DNA from: DATJOJ01 sp035507035
GTDB taxonomy: Bacteria > Acidobacteriota > Terriglobia > Terriglobales > Acidobacteriaceae
Length of the DNA stretch: 64,000 nt
Direction: 5' to 3'
NCBI GenBank assembly: GCA_035507035.1
Contig: DATJOJ010000063.1
Coordinates: forward strand, 1 to 64,000
Under the pieces are notes generated by a model. It saw only the letters and a program-made list of their open reading frames with translations. It searched no databases and was not told the origin of the DNA. Shown here piece by piece: positions 48,742 to 58,108 of the stretch. The position numbers and the translations under genes are program-made. Positions within the stretch are counted from its first letter, which is position 1; each line of letters opens with the position of its first letter.

Positions 48742-49914
48742 ATGAAATACACAGCCCGTGCCCTCGCATTCGCTATTTTCTTTTGCGCCTCCCTGCTGCA
48801 TGCCCAAGTTGGTGGCTCGGGAACTCCCGGCTACATCGCAGGCTGGATCACAAGCAACAAGCTGACGAATTCATCTTTGTATGAATCGAAAGGAGGCAAC
48901 ATCGGACTGGGCACGACGAATCCGACACAGAAGTTGTCCGTAAGCGCGAACAGCCCATCGGGTGAGGCGATCCTGGGCTCGAATAACTCGACGTCGGGAA
49001 CCACCTTTCCAGTGGGAATTGTGGGTCAGAGCGACGGGCCGCAGGGAGTCGGAATTTACGGCAGCGCCAATGCCACTACAGGAGCCAGCGTCGGGACCTT
49101 TGGGGTCACGGTGAGTCCAGACGGGATCGGCGTGGAAGGCGTAAGCGACGCCACCACGGGCGGCGGAAGTGGCGCGAGCGGTGTCGCGGGATTCTTTAAT
49201 GCCATCACCGGCACGGGAGATGGAGTCAGCGGCACGACCTATACGCCCGTCGGAGCGGGCGTGATCGGAATCGCGGAGGCCAGCGGATCAACGGCGACTG
49301 CCTACGGTGTTCAGGGAACTTCGAGCGCGCCGAAAGGTGCAGGCGTCGCAGGCACGACTAGCAATTCAGGAGGTCTTGGGGGCTATTTCGATAATACTGC
49401 CGGTGGAAGTATTTTGGTCGGCGCGGTAAACGGCGTACACAAATTCCGAATCGATGGAACCGGAAAGGGTTACTTTGACGGGGGCACACAAACCGGCGGT
49501 GCGGATTTTGCCGAGTCGGTTGCGGTCGCACGGGAAGCAGCGCAGCGCGGCCCCGGAGATCTGCTGGCCGTCGATCCCTTAGGGAAACGGCAACTGAAGC
49601 TGGCGACGGAACCATACTCGACATTAGTTGCCGGCATTTATTCCACCAAGCCAGGAGTGCTGGCCACGCCACATTCGATCAATGACGTGGTGAAAGATGA
49701 GGTTCCGCTGGCGATCGTTGGTATTGTCCCCTGCAAAGTTAGCGCGGAAAATGGACCGATTGCAGCCGGAGATTTGCTGGTCAGCTCGGCGACTCCGGGA
49801 CATGCGATGAAGGGGACCGATCGCAGCCGTATGCTGGGCGCGGTCGTGGGTAAAGCAATGGAGCCGCTGGCGTCAGGCACGGGAGTGATCGAGGTGCTGG
49901 TGACGTTGCAGTAA
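48742..49914 (+). CDS. Secreted fibre-like repeat protein
   Basis: 390 residues from the ATG at 48742 (AGGAGA upstream), which starts the signal peptide MKYTARALAFAIFFCASLLHAQ. 'GNIGLGTTNPTQKLSVSANSPSGEAILGSNN' is the opening of tail-fibre-like trimeric stalk domains. A Gly/Thr/Ser-rich repetitive region follows ('GVGIYGSANATTG', 'GIGVEGVSDATTG', 'GDGVSGTTYTPVG', 'GAGVAGTTSNSGG', about 100-240), with a period of roughly 22-25 residues. The C-terminal part ('GADFAESVAVAREAAQRGPGDLLAVDP' to 'GAVVGKAMEPLASGTGVIEVLVTLQ') resembles bacterial surface proteins with such stalks. No S74 autoprotease domain. Probably a surface or secreted fibre; not prophage-associated here. Confidence 0.75.
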   Translation: MKYTARALAFAIFFCASLLHAQVGGSGTPGYIAGWITSNKLTNSSLYESKGGNIGLGTTNPTQKLSVSANSPSGEAILGSNNSTSGTTFPVGIVGQSDGPQGVGIYGSANATTGASVGTFGVTVSPDGIGVEGVSDATTGGGSGASGVAGFFNAITGTGDGVSGTTYTPVGAGVIGIAEASGSTATAYGVQGTSSAPKGAGVAGTTSNSGGLGGYFDNTAGGSILVGAVNGVHKFRIDGTGKGYFDGGTQTGGADFAESVAVAREAAQRGPGDLLAVDPLGKRQLKLATEPYSTLVAGIYSTKPGVLATPHSINDVVKDEVPLAIVGIVPCKVSAENGPIAAGDLLVSSATPGHAMKGTDRSRMLGAVVGKAMEPLASGTGVIEVLVTLQ

Positions 49915-49938
49915 GGGACTGCGGGTAGCGGAGTCAAA

Positions 49939-50003
49939 CAGCAGGTTCCTCGACTCGCTCTGCCTTCTCCTAAGCGGAAAGCAGAACGTGGCTCGGAATG
50001 ACA
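49939..50003. repeat. AGGT...GATGACA-type repeat
   Basis: AGCAGGTTCCTCGACTCGCT ... GTGGCTCGGAATGACA, with a TTCTCC/GGAAAG-like centre. Located just before the terminator at 50026. Confidence 0.8.
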
Positions 50004-50025
50004 GCTTCAGGGTAAAAACGGGCAA

Positions 50026-50049
50026 AGCCGCTCTTGCGAGCGGCTTTTT
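50026..50049. terminator. Rho-independent terminator
   Basis: An 8-bp stem AGCCGCTC (50026-50033) / GAGCGGCT (50038-50045) with loop TTGC, followed by a T run to 50049. It serves the fibre-like gene ending at 49914; the mirrored A-rich side means it may also help end the convergent gene at 50102. Confidence 0.85.
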
Positions 50050-50101
50050 CACAAATTCCCAGGTGCCCAAGAAGGATCACTCCATGACGCCCGGATGAGA
50101 G

Positions 50102-50785
50102 TTACTTCTTCGCTACCGGCTTGGGTTGGTTAATGTGTGGAACCTGGCCGGTCTTGTTGTATCGCTCGTCAGCCCGCGCTGCATCGGCAAATGCTTCTGG
50201 ATGCGCGCGCCATTCATTGGCAACGCTTGGATGCTCATTCATGTAATTTTGGAGTGAAGGATGCGCCGCCAGGAATTTAGGATTGTCGATCAGCCGCGGA
50301 TTCTCATTCAACTGCTTGGCGAGCGCCGGATGCTTCGAGAGATACTCGTCGGTGTTGTTCATCGCGCGCCGATCGGTATTGAGGGTCTCGTGCTCGGTAT
50401 GGTTAACGAAGTTCTGCGGATTCGAAGCCGCATCCTGCTTTACGTTCTGATGAGTGTTCATCCAGTTCTGAACCACCGGATGCTTGGCGAGCCACTGCGG
50501 ATTATTGATCAGCGAAGGATCGTTGTGGAGCTCGTCGGCCACCTTCGGATGGTTTGTCAAATAATGCTCCATGGTGTCCGTCTCGCCAGTCGTTGGAGCG
50601 CCACCCGGAACGGGCGTGGGAGCCGGTGGGGCACCGCCGGCAGTTGGTGATGCGCCGGGACCGCTCGTCGGCGGTACGGGAGTCGGAGTGGCCGTTTGCG
50701 CCACAGCTGTACCCGCCCAAACGGTCAAAGCCAAGGCGGTAATCATGGATAGGCGTTTTAACGTCTTGGGGGAAGTGCTCAACAT
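50102..50785 (-). CDS. Exported protein with two tandem ~65-residue modules of unknown type
   Basis: 227 residues from the ATG at 50785, chosen because GGAGGA lies upstream and it opens a signal peptide (MLSTSPKTLKRLSMITALALTVWAGTAVAQ). A Pro/Thr/Gly-rich linker (about 31-70) is followed by two homologous modules. Both fit 'YL..HP..A..L...P.LI.NP..LA.HP..QN.MN.H..V......P..F': the first begins 'MEHYLTNHPKVADEL', the second 'TDEYLSKHPALAKQL'. No named domain is recognised. The alternating HP/NP spacing suggests helical hairpins. It is probably periplasmic. A TadG-like gene lies 182 bases upstream on the same strand. Confidence 0.75.
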   Translation of the reverse strand: MLSTSPKTLKRLSMITALALTVWAGTAVAQTATPTPVPPTSGPGASPTAGGAPPAPTPVPGGAPTTGETDTMEHYLTNHPKVADELHNDPSLINNPQWLAKHPVVQNWMNTHQNVKQDAASNPQNFVNHTEHETLNTDRRAMNNTDEYLSKHPALAKQLNENPRLIDNPKFLAAHPSLQNYMNEHPSVANEWRAHPEAFADAARADERYNKTGQVPHINQPKPVAKK

Positions 50786-50967
50786 AGTTGTCCTCCGTCG
50801 AAAATCAAAGTGTGAATTGCTGTGGCGCGTGCTTTTCAAGAGTTGTAAACCCTGAGCCGATTGTAAAGTTGCGTAATCTGGCAAGCCTTGACTTTTCAAT
50901 ATATTACAGGCGTATCCGTGTGTCGACCGAATTTCCACAGGAGAGTTAGCAGGTTGTATACGGAGGC

Positions 50968-52398
50968 TCAGGTGGTCGGAGTGGTGATGAGGCGGATTGG
51001 GATGGTGGAAACTCCGTTGCCCCCGACCACAGGAGGATTGCCATTTGTGGTTTGGCTGCAACCGACCACGTTCATGACGGTGATGTTGAGATCGCCGTAA
51101 TTGGCGTTGGGGGACCCGACTCCAGTGTCGTAGCCGACAAAATTTATGAACCCTTGAAGGAAGCCCACAACCGTCACCTCGCGGTTGATTTGACTAAGAG
51201 GCTGATTGGCAATGATCGGAATAGTGACGATCGAATTGCTTGTTGATACGACGCTACCGTTTTGAGGGGCACGGTTCACCGTGATGGTCGGAGGACCGGT
51301 CGGCCATCCGCCCGGATAATTGAGGGTGTCTTGATCCAACCCAAGGCGTGAACCTTCGGGACCAGTGCCGTTCGGTGAGGCCACGCCTAACAGGCACTCC
51401 GCTCCCTGCGCGGTGTCGCTGTGAGTGTCGGTACCCGTCAAGCCCTGCGTTTCCTGATCCGGATTCGGACCTGTGTCCCAAAGCAGGCTGTTCGTTGTAC
51501 CCCCGCATTGGGTCCAGGCGTAAGGTGTTTGGTCGCAGCCAGCGATGACTTGGCCGTACTCGCTAAGGGAAGCGGCATTGGAACACGTAGACGCGATCAC
51601 ATTGGTAGGAGCAACCGTCGCGGGAACGAAGTAGACCGCCGGATACGTCGGAGGACCGGCGCCGGGCTGAAAGTTCTCGGGACTGAAATGCAGCGCGGTG
51701 CAATTAGAGGCTGACGAATTGCAGTCTGAGGTCAGATAGATGTTACTGCCGATAATGTCTGCAGCGGCGGGCACCAGATCACCGGTTGTAGGATCAATAA
51801 GCTGGCCGAGTGGAGCGCCCGGGCCAATTCCCAAAGGGTTATAGGGATTTGCATTGGCCATGAGCATAGGCTTGACGCACTGGGGTGTAACTGGCGTGAA
51901 CTCTTCCATGTTCGCCGGATTGTAAGCCTCCGCCGTGGCGGTCGCCTGGGTCGATGCAGTTGCCCGAGCCCAGATTTTAGCGAAAAAAGTCGGAAGGTTG
52001 GTTTGCTGCACTGTCACTGTGATGTAGGGATTGTTGTTCCCTTTGCTCCAATTCGGTGTTGGCGTTCCCCCAACCAGCGCCGGGGGGCTCCCGTTAACGG
52101 TGTTAGCGGAAAGCGCGGCGGTGATGGCCGCACTGGACATTGTTCCTGCTAACGTTTCGGCAGCCGTCAAGCTCGGGTCGCCGATTGGAACCGTAGTGAC
52201 TCCCGAATCCGCAATCGCTTTCGCGCCCGCTAAAGCAATGGCGTCGGCGGCGCGCTGAATTTCGCTCTTCGCGACATAAAGGGTGACCACATCGATGGCG
52301 AGCGCGGCCATCGAGAGCAGCGCCACAATTGACACGGCGACGAGCAGAATCGTCTGGCCTTGTTCCGCGCGGCAGATTCTCTTGGGCGGGAGTTTCAT
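50968..52398 (-). CDS. TadG/TadE-like Flp-pilus or pseudopilus protein
   Basis: 476 residues from the ATG at 52398; a longer reading from 52512 has no family-like sequence. 'EQGQTILLVAVSIVALLSMAALAIDVVTLYVAKSEIQRAADAIALAGAKAIADSG' matches the N-terminus of Tad pilus assembly proteins: a basic lead, one hydrophobic helix, then a 'QRAADAAALAGA'-type helix. The remaining ~400 residues are secreted and Gly/Pro/Thr-rich with several cysteines, possibly an adhesin. No tad ATPase, secretin or Flp pilin genes are nearby. Pairing with the exported module protein downstream is inferred from strand and spacing only. Confidence 0.8.
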   Translation of the reverse strand: MKLPPKRICRAEQGQTILLVAVSIVALLSMAALAIDVVTLYVAKSEIQRAADAIALAGAKAIADSGVTTVPIGDPSLTAAETLAGTMSSAAITAALSANTVNGSPPALVGGTPTPNWSKGNNNPYITVTVQQTNLPTFFAKIWARATASTQATATAEAYNPANMEEFTPVTPQCVKPMLMANANPYNPLGIGPGAPLGQLIDPTTGDLVPAAADIIGSNIYLTSDCNSSASNCTALHFSPENFQPGAGPPTYPAVYFVPATVAPTNVIASTCSNAASLSEYGQVIAGCDQTPYAWTQCGGTTNSLLWDTGPNPDQETQGLTGTDTHSDTAQGAECLLGVASPNGTGPEGSRLGLDQDTLNYPGGWPTGPPTITVNRAPQNGSVVSTSNSIVTIPIIANQPLSQINREVTVVGFLQGFINFVGYDTGVGSPNANYGDLNITVMNVVGCSQTTNGNPPVVGGNGVSTIPIRLITTPTT

Positions 52399-52562
52399 CG
52401 GTACCTGGAATTCTACGAAATTGCGGGGCCTGAGCCAATGATTATCGGGCGTCGGGGGCAGGCTGATTTTTTTCGAAATTTTGGCCGGGAATAACACCGT
52501 GCGATCTCTCACCCCAGGTGTGGCGCGGGCCTTCGAGATGACGCCCAGGAATGTGCGTTCGG

Positions 52563-52856
52563 CTAACGCCGGGTGTCGGGGGTTGAGGCGGCTTCGACGC
52601 GTTCTTCCAGAAGCAGGCGGCGGAGGGTACGAAGATCGTTGAGCAGGCGGCGGCCGACCTTCATGTGCTGCTCAAGTTTTTCCAGCTTGTAGACGGCGAG
52701 ACGAATCGCGTCGAGGTGGCGGGCGGAGGTTGCGCCGGCAGCCGCAAGATCGCTTTCCGCAGTCTGGCGAGCTTCTTCGACGGCCTTGACTAGAAGCCCG
52801 AGGTATTCGTGGGCGCTCTCGATACTGTCAAAGGGTGTCTCGGCGTTGTAATCCAA
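52563..52856 (-). CDS. Small helical protein of unknown function
   Basis: 97 residues starting at a TTG (52856) with GGAG about 8 bases upstream. Almost entirely alpha-helical and charged: 'SAHEYLGLLVKAVEEARQTAESDLAAAGATSARHLDAIRLAVYKLEKLEQHMKVGRRLLNDLRTLRRLLLEER', with heptad-like leucines suggesting a coiled coil. No family recognised. Lies 164 bases upstream of the TadG-like gene on the same strand. Confidence 0.6.
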   Translation of the reverse strand: MDYNAETPFDSIESAHEYLGLLVKAVEEARQTAESDLAAAGATSARHLDAIRLAVYKLEKLEQHMKVGRRLLNDLRTLRRLLLEERVEAASTPDTRR

Positions 52857-53428
52857 ATCGGAAGGCTCCTTCCGGCCCGCTTTCAGCCACTATACTCTCA
52901 ATCCCCCTGGCAGTAAGAGCATTTCATGTTCCAAGGCCGGGAAAACTAAGCATGCGCTCACTCAATATGTTACGCGACAACCTGACCAACTGTACCGGAG
53001 TGACTGCAGGAAGTTGCACATGGACAAGGCTGGAACAGCGCCGAAGTAGGCCGAACGGCCCTATTGGCGGGAGACCATCGGCTCGTTGCGTCTGCCGAGA
53101 AGGGGTGTAAACTCGGGGTATTTCGCCGAGCGAGGGCGGCGCGATTACTTTGGACTTCGCGTCTCTCCGCCCGCCGAGAGTAGAATGGGTTGCAATTCAC
53201 CCTCATTCCTCCCCAGACTTTCTTGGATTGAATGACAGATCATTTTGTGTTGTAAGGAAAGTTTACAGATTGCCGTCTCTGAATCCGTTTTGACGACCGG
53301 CGAAGGCAGTGGTTTGTGAAACCAGCCGGCTGGATTAGAAAAAGCGCATGGGAACTCAACGAAGCTTAGGTTCGTGCAGGACGGCGGGACCGCGGCGAAC
53401 GAAATTGGTGCGGCCTGCGGAGCGGGTA
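52857..53428. other. Intergenic region between the small helical protein gene and fabF
   Basis: 572 bases upstream of the preferred fabF start; 491 if fabF begins at 53348. I see no gene with plausible codon use, no tRNA-like fold and no recognised riboswitch. Short stem-forming strings such as CCGAACGG and GGCGGGAGACCATCGGC occur. A weak promoter-like TTGAAT, 16 bases, TTGTAA lies near 53228-53255. Confidence 0.4.
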
Positions 53429-54673
53429 GTGCGGTTGCGCCGGGTTGCAGTCACCGGCGTGGGATTGCTGTGTAGCGTGGGGCTCAACACGGAAGAAGTC
53501 TGGCACGGAGTTTTGCGAGGACAATCAGGCATCGGACCGATCAAGGCATTCGACACGTCGGAATTCGCGACCAAGATTGCCGGCGAGGTGCGCGGCTTCA
53601 ATCCGGAAAAATATGTCGCGCGAAAAGACCTGAAAAAGATGGCGCGGTTTATTCAGTTTGCCATCGCCGCGGCCGACATGGCGCTCGAGCAATCTGGATT
53701 TGAGGTCACCGACGCGAATGCCGAACAAGTGGGCGTGTGCGTGGGAAGCGGCGTAGGCGGAGTGGAGATCATCGAGCGCGAGTATCAGAGATTCTTGCAG
53801 CGCGGGCCGTCGAAGATTTCTGCCTTTCTGATTCCGGCGATGATCGTGAATCTCGCCTCCGGATTTATCTCTCTGCGAACCGGCGCGCGCGGACCGAACC
53901 TGGCGAATGCCACGGCATGCACGACGGGCGCGCACTCGGTTGGTGATTCGTTCCGGCTGATTCAGTTGGGACAAGTAGAAGCCATGATCTGCGGCGGGGC
54001 CGAAGCCGGCATCACTCCCCTGATGGTGGGAGCTTTCGGTGCGATGCGTTGTCTCTCGACGCGCAATGATTGTCCGGAGGCGGCTTGCCGTCCCTGGGAT
54101 AAAGATCGCGATGGCTTTGTGATGGGAGAAGGCGCGGGGGTGCTGATCCTGGAAGAAATGGAACACGCCAAGCGGCGCGGCGCGAAAATCTTGGCCGAGA
54201 TGGTGGGATATGCGGCAACTTCCGATGCTTATCACTTCACCAGCCCGCCGGAAGATGGTAACGGAGCGCTACGCTCGATGCGCAATGCAATTCAGGATGC
54301 AGAGATCGAACTGGGCGACATACAGTACATCAATGCACATGCAACTTCTACGGAGCTAGGCGACCGGGCGGAAAGCATGGCGATCGAAACCCTATTCAAT
54401 TCGCACGCCAATCGGCTCGCCATAAGCTCGACCAAATCAACCACGGGTCATCTATTAGGGGCGGCTGGGGCATTGGAAGCAGGCTTGACGGTGTTAGCCG
54501 TGCGCGATCAGATTGCTCCGCCGACGGTGAACCTATCGGTAGCGGGAGCGCATTGCAATCTGGATTACGTCCCAGGAATAGCTCGGCCGATGGCAATCCA
54601 TCACGCCATTTCTAATTCTTTTGGCTTCGGGGGCACGAACGCTTCCCTCATCTTTCGGCACTACGACGGCTAG
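53429..54673 (+). CDS. fabF: Beta-ketoacyl-ACP synthase II
   Basis: 414 residues from the GTG at 53429, preceded by GGAG; an ATG at 53348 would add 27 residues with no family counterpart. With this start the catalytic cysteine is C164 in 'NATACTTGAHSVGD', close to C163 in E. coli FabF. The catalytic histidines are in 'NAHATSTELGD' and 'STKSTTGHLLGAAGALEAG', and 'SNSFGFGGTNASLIF' is the C-terminal loop. It condenses malonyl-ACP with acyl-ACP in fatty-acid elongation. No acpP or other fab gene is beside it. Secondary-metabolite synthases share the fold, but the motifs fit FabF well. Confidence 0.93.
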   Translation: MRLRRVAVTGVGLLCSVGLNTEEVWHGVLRGQSGIGPIKAFDTSEFATKIAGEVRGFNPEKYVARKDLKKMARFIQFAIAAADMALEQSGFEVTDANAEQVGVCVGSGVGGVEIIEREYQRFLQRGPSKISAFLIPAMIVNLASGFISLRTGARGPNLANATACTTGAHSVGDSFRLIQLGQVEAMICGGAEAGITPLMVGAFGAMRCLSTRNDCPEAACRPWDKDRDGFVMGEGAGVLILEEMEHAKRRGAKILAEMVGYAATSDAYHFTSPPEDGNGALRSMRNAIQDAEIELGDIQYINAHATSTELGDRAESMAIETLFNSHANRLAISSTKSTTGHLLGAAGALEAGLTVLAVRDQIAPPTVNLSVAGAHCNLDYVPGIARPMAIHHAISNSFGFGGTNASLIFRHYDG

Positions 54674-54930
54674 GCAATCAAGTCCCTTTCCCGCGTCGCA
54701 CGTGGCGCGAACTTGTGTTAGATTAACTGCCATTGAAGAAACGCGCCGCAACTCACTTTCCTCCCCAAGTGTAAGCAGCGACCAAGGGCGCTGCGCGCGT
54801 TCGATTCGTATGGCCGAGAAATTCCGGTCGTATTGCCGCAGTGACGTAAACTCGCATGTAAAGTAAGGAACGGGTAGTAAAGACCAAGGCGAAGGGTCTG
54901 GGACAAAGTGCTTTTCAAGAGGGTTGGGCG

Positions 54931-56085
54931 ATGACGGCCAGGGAGTTTCCGGCAGAGACCGAAAAGGCCGCCACCTCGCTGAAGTTTCGCGACGCGCAGT
55001 TCGACGATTACGAACAGATTTTCGCCCTGCAAGCGCGTAATGGCTTAGGCACAAAAACGCGCGAAGAGTGGGAACATCTGTGGGTGGGCAATCCCCTTTA
55101 CCAGCGGATGGAACGATGGCCTATCGGCGTAGTCGGGGAAAACATTCATGGAGAAGTCGTAGCTTACACCGCCAGTATTCCACTGAGCTATTATTTTCGC
55201 GGGCGCGAGATTCGCGCCGTCACGGGCTGGGGGATGGCGGTCGATCCGCCGTATCGCGGTAATACGATCTTTCTGATCCGGCGAGTGCTCAATCCGCGGA
55301 CTCCAGTGGAACTGTTCTTTGACGCCAGCGCACGACCGAATGTGGCGAGGATTATGGAGCGGATTGCCCCTCGCTTTCCTGGGGCTGGTCGCGTCCCGGC
55401 TTCCAATTGGGGAAGCGCTTGCTTCTGGATTACGAATTATCGAGGATTCGCCGGCAGTTTTATTCGATCAAAAAGATTGCCGGCTATTTTTATTTACGCC
55501 GCAGCCCCAATGGTTTGGCTTAAGGACAAGTTAACTAGATCCAATGCATGGCCGGGCAAAGACGGACCCGAGGTGGAAGTGCACACGGAGGTGGATGAGC
55601 GCTTCGATGTCTTCTGGGAAGAGTTGAAGCGCGCGTATCCACATCGGCTGCTGGCCACGCGGTCCCGGGAAATGCTCCATTGGCATTTTAAGTATCCGCT
55701 GGCCTCGGGGCGAGCCTGGCTGCTGACGGTGAGTGATAAGTCGCGCATGCTGGCGTATGGGGTTTTCTGGCGGCAAGATAATAAAGAGCTGAATCTCACT
55801 CGCGTGCGGTTGCTGGATTTCCAGACAGTGAATGGAGATTTGCAGTTGTTGGTGCCGATGCTGGAGTGGGCGTTCACCAAATGCCGGCGCGAAGGCATTC
55901 ATATGCTTGAGTCGTACGGGCTGCGCGAAGACAAGCAGATGGTGATTGACGATCTCGCACCACACCGTCGTCGGCTGCCCGCTTGGGCATTCTTTTACGC
56001 GACGTTTAATAAAGAACTGGGCCAGAAGTTGCAGGATTCCAGCGCGTGGGACCCGTCGCATTTCGATGGAGATGCGAGCTTATAA
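54931..56085 (+). CDS. GNAT-like acetyltransferase-fold protein
   Basis: 384 residues. The first half looks like a GNAT domain: 'LKFRDAQFDDYEQIFALQARNGLGTKTREEWEHLWVGNP', 'GEVVAYTASIPLSYYFRGREIRAVTGWGMAVDPPYRG' (the usual beta4 and acetyl-CoA entry region) and 'LFFDASARPNVARIMERI'. The second half ('DERFDVFWEELKRAYPHRLLATRSREMLHWHFKYP...GRAWLLTVSD') resembles the second domain of acetyltransferase-like proteins found in polysaccharide clusters. The substrate is unknown. It stands alone between fabF and two secreted-protein genes. Confidence 0.75.
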   Translation: MTAREFPAETEKAATSLKFRDAQFDDYEQIFALQARNGLGTKTREEWEHLWVGNPLYQRMERWPIGVVGENIHGEVVAYTASIPLSYYFRGREIRAVTGWGMAVDPPYRGNTIFLIRRVLNPRTPVELFFDASARPNVARIMERIAPRFPGAGRVPASNWGSACFWITNYRGFAGSFIRSKRLPAIFIYAAAPMVWLKDKLTRSNAWPGKDGPEVEVHTEVDERFDVFWEELKRAYPHRLLATRSREMLHWHFKYPLASGRAWLLTVSDKSRMLAYGVFWRQDNKELNLTRVRLLDFQTVNGDLQLLVPMLEWAFTKCRREGIHMLESYGLREDKQMVIDDLAPHRRRLPAWAFFYATFNKELGQKLQDSSAWDPSHFDGDASL

Positions 56086-56305
56086 CTGAGACGCCATCAC
56101 CGACGAGGACGCCAGGAACGCCAAGTATTTGATGAATAATAGGCGACTGCCGCTAGAGTCTTCCGTCTCCTCACTTCCGCCCTCTAGCCCTATTCCAGGC
56201 TCCCCGCTATTGTGATTCCCTCCCCCCCGGACTCAACAAACAAGCGAAGGGCTGCAAAGCGAGATGGAACGAAGTCGTTGCGCGCCAGCCGTGCGATCTG
56301 AAAAG

Positions 56306-58108
56306 ATGGGGTCGAAGTTGGTCAAATTCTCGATAATCTGGATCGCATTTTCAGCCGTCGCCGCTGGATCGGCCTATAGCCAGAACAATTGCAGTGCGTC
56401 GCCGCCGACAGGTACCTGCCCTGCACCATCAGCCCCGGTGCAATCGTGGTGTGCGGGAAATAACAGCGAGAGCACTTGTCCGGGAGGCACTTCGTGGGTG
56501 GGATTTGCGACTTCGCCGCCAGCCACGGGATCGTGGACGGATCAGTTTGAAGGATTGGACGCAGCCAGCATTATCGCGGGGAATGGAAATACGCGGCCGC
56601 AACCCGATCCGAATGGTGGAGTGGGGCCGACGAATTCGAGTGGAGTTGGACAGTACCTCGAGTTCTCCGCGAATTACGTTCAAGCTTTCGACCGACTAAC
56701 CGGCAACGGAATTTTCAGCAAGCATCCCAACACCACTGCGACGCCGCAATTGATCGCAGACATGTTCGCGCCGGGCGGAAGCAGTTATTGCTCGAACGCA
56801 TCGGTCGATGGAATTGCGACCTATGACCGCATCGACAATGTTTTTGTGCTCGGCAATATCTATAACCCCGGTGGCGCGAGCATGTATTACTACTGCATTG
56901 GGGTGAGTGCGGCGAGCGGCACGGTTCCCGCAAATAATCTCGAGGGTTCAAATTCCGAAAGCCACTGGAATGTGTATGCGTACGCGCTGACCGCAGCAAT
57001 TCCGAAAAACGCGAATGGGGTTACGTACTTCCCCGACTATGCGCGATTTGGATCGTGGGCCGACGGATTTTACGTGACGTGGGACCTGGAAGACACGACC
57101 AAGAATTACGACATCGTGGGGTTTGAAGTTTGCCAACTCGATAAAGCCGATATGGTTGCGGGGCTGTCGTCAAGTCCACCGGTGTGTTACACCTATATTC
57201 CCGCCTACGCCGGTGGCCCCGGAGGAACCAGCAATAGTTTGATTCATACGCTGATGCCCGCGGATTTCGAGGGGAATAATCCGATTCCCAGCAACACGGC
57301 GGGAGAATATTTCTTGGCGCAGGTGAACCCGAGCAATCCTGGAACGAATAATCAATGTACGATCGCACCTTGCACCTCGAACCAGTTGGCATTCTGGACG
57401 TGGTCAGGATTCGTGAGCCAGTCGGGGCCTATGTTGATCACGCTCGGCAAAGCTTATACGCCGGGCTGTTACAGCACTAGCCATCCATACAACACGATTT
57501 GCGTCCCAGAACCGTATGGCGGAGTCATCGACAGTCTTGGCGACCGGCTTAATTACCGCTTGGCCTATCGTTACCTGACGACGGGAACCCCCGGTGAGTA
57601 CTTGGCGATCGCGCACACCGTTCAGGAGACGACCGTCGATCAACGGACGGGAATCCACTACTATAAAATCCTGGCGGGAGCGAATCCGTCGGTGGTTTAC
57701 GAGACCGACATTCAGGACGCGACTTACCATACGTTTCTCTCGATGCCGAGCGTCGCGATGGACCTGAATGGAGACCTGGGCATGACCTTCACCGTGACGG
57801 GAGATCACGCCAGAGGCAGCTCCATGAACTATGACCCGTCGCCTTTCTTTATCAGGGCGAACCCCGAAGGCGTTCCCGCGACGCCTGTGGCGATTCTCAA
57901 GGGCAGCGGGACGACCGGGCAGGATGAAACGGACAATTACTGGGGTGAGTATGTCAGCGTATCGTCGGACCCGAATGACGATTTGAGTTTTTGGGCGGTC
58001 GACGAATATATGAACGGAAATCAGGTGTCGAATTGCAATGCGCACTCGGGCACGGGTTGTAAATGGGCAACGCGTGTTTTCGTTTGCAAGAAAGGCTCGG
58101 GCTGCTAG
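56306..58108 (+). CDS. Large secreted protein, paralogue 1 of a tandem pair
   Basis: 600 residues from the ATG at 56306; an upstream ATG at 56264 adds 14 residues before the signal peptide. Signal peptide about residues 1-25 (ending 'AGSAYSQ'). The mature start 'NNCSASPPTGTCPAPSAPVQSWCAGNN' and the block 'PQPDPNGGVGPTNSSGVGQYLEFSANYVQAFDRLTGNGIF' are shared with the next gene, as is the C-terminal 'WAVDEYMNGNQVSNC...WATRVFVCKKGSGC'. Rich in Gly, Thr, Tyr and Cys, probably all-beta and disulfide-bonded. No catalytic motif recognised. Secreted or surface-exposed; function unknown. Confidence 0.72.
   Translation: MGSKLVKFSIIWIAFSAVAAGSAYSQNNCSASPPTGTCPAPSAPVQSWCAGNNSESTCPGGTSWVGFATSPPATGSWTDQFEGLDAASIIAGNGNTRPQPDPNGGVGPTNSSGVGQYLEFSANYVQAFDRLTGNGIFSKHPNTTATPQLIADMFAPGGSSYCSNASVDGIATYDRIDNVFVLGNIYNPGGASMYYYCIGVSAASGTVPANNLEGSNSESHWNVYAYALTAAIPKNANGVTYFPDYARFGSWADGFYVTWDLEDTTKNYDIVGFEVCQLDKADMVAGLSSSPPVCYTYIPAYAGGPGGTSNSLIHTLMPADFEGNNPIPSNTAGEYFLAQVNPSNPGTNNQCTIAPCTSNQLAFWTWSGFVSQSGPMLITLGKAYTPGCYSTSHPYNTICVPEPYGGVIDSLGDRLNYRLAYRYLTTGTPGEYLAIAHTVQETTVDQRTGIHYYKILAGANPSVVYETDIQDATYHTFLSMPSVAMDLNGDLGMTFTVTGDHARGSSMNYDPSPFFIRANPEGVPATPVAILKGSGTTGQDETDNYWGEYVSVSSDPNDDLSFWAVDEYMNGNQVSNCNAHSGTGCKWATRVFVCKKGSGC

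Noticed and set aside
48742..49914. Prophage tail fibre
   Set aside because: No phage structural, lysis or integration genes surround it, and it has a Sec signal peptide.
52922..53110. Small plus-strand frame before fabF
   Set aside because: Arg/Cys/Ser-rich with no ribosome-binding site and no similarity to any family I know.
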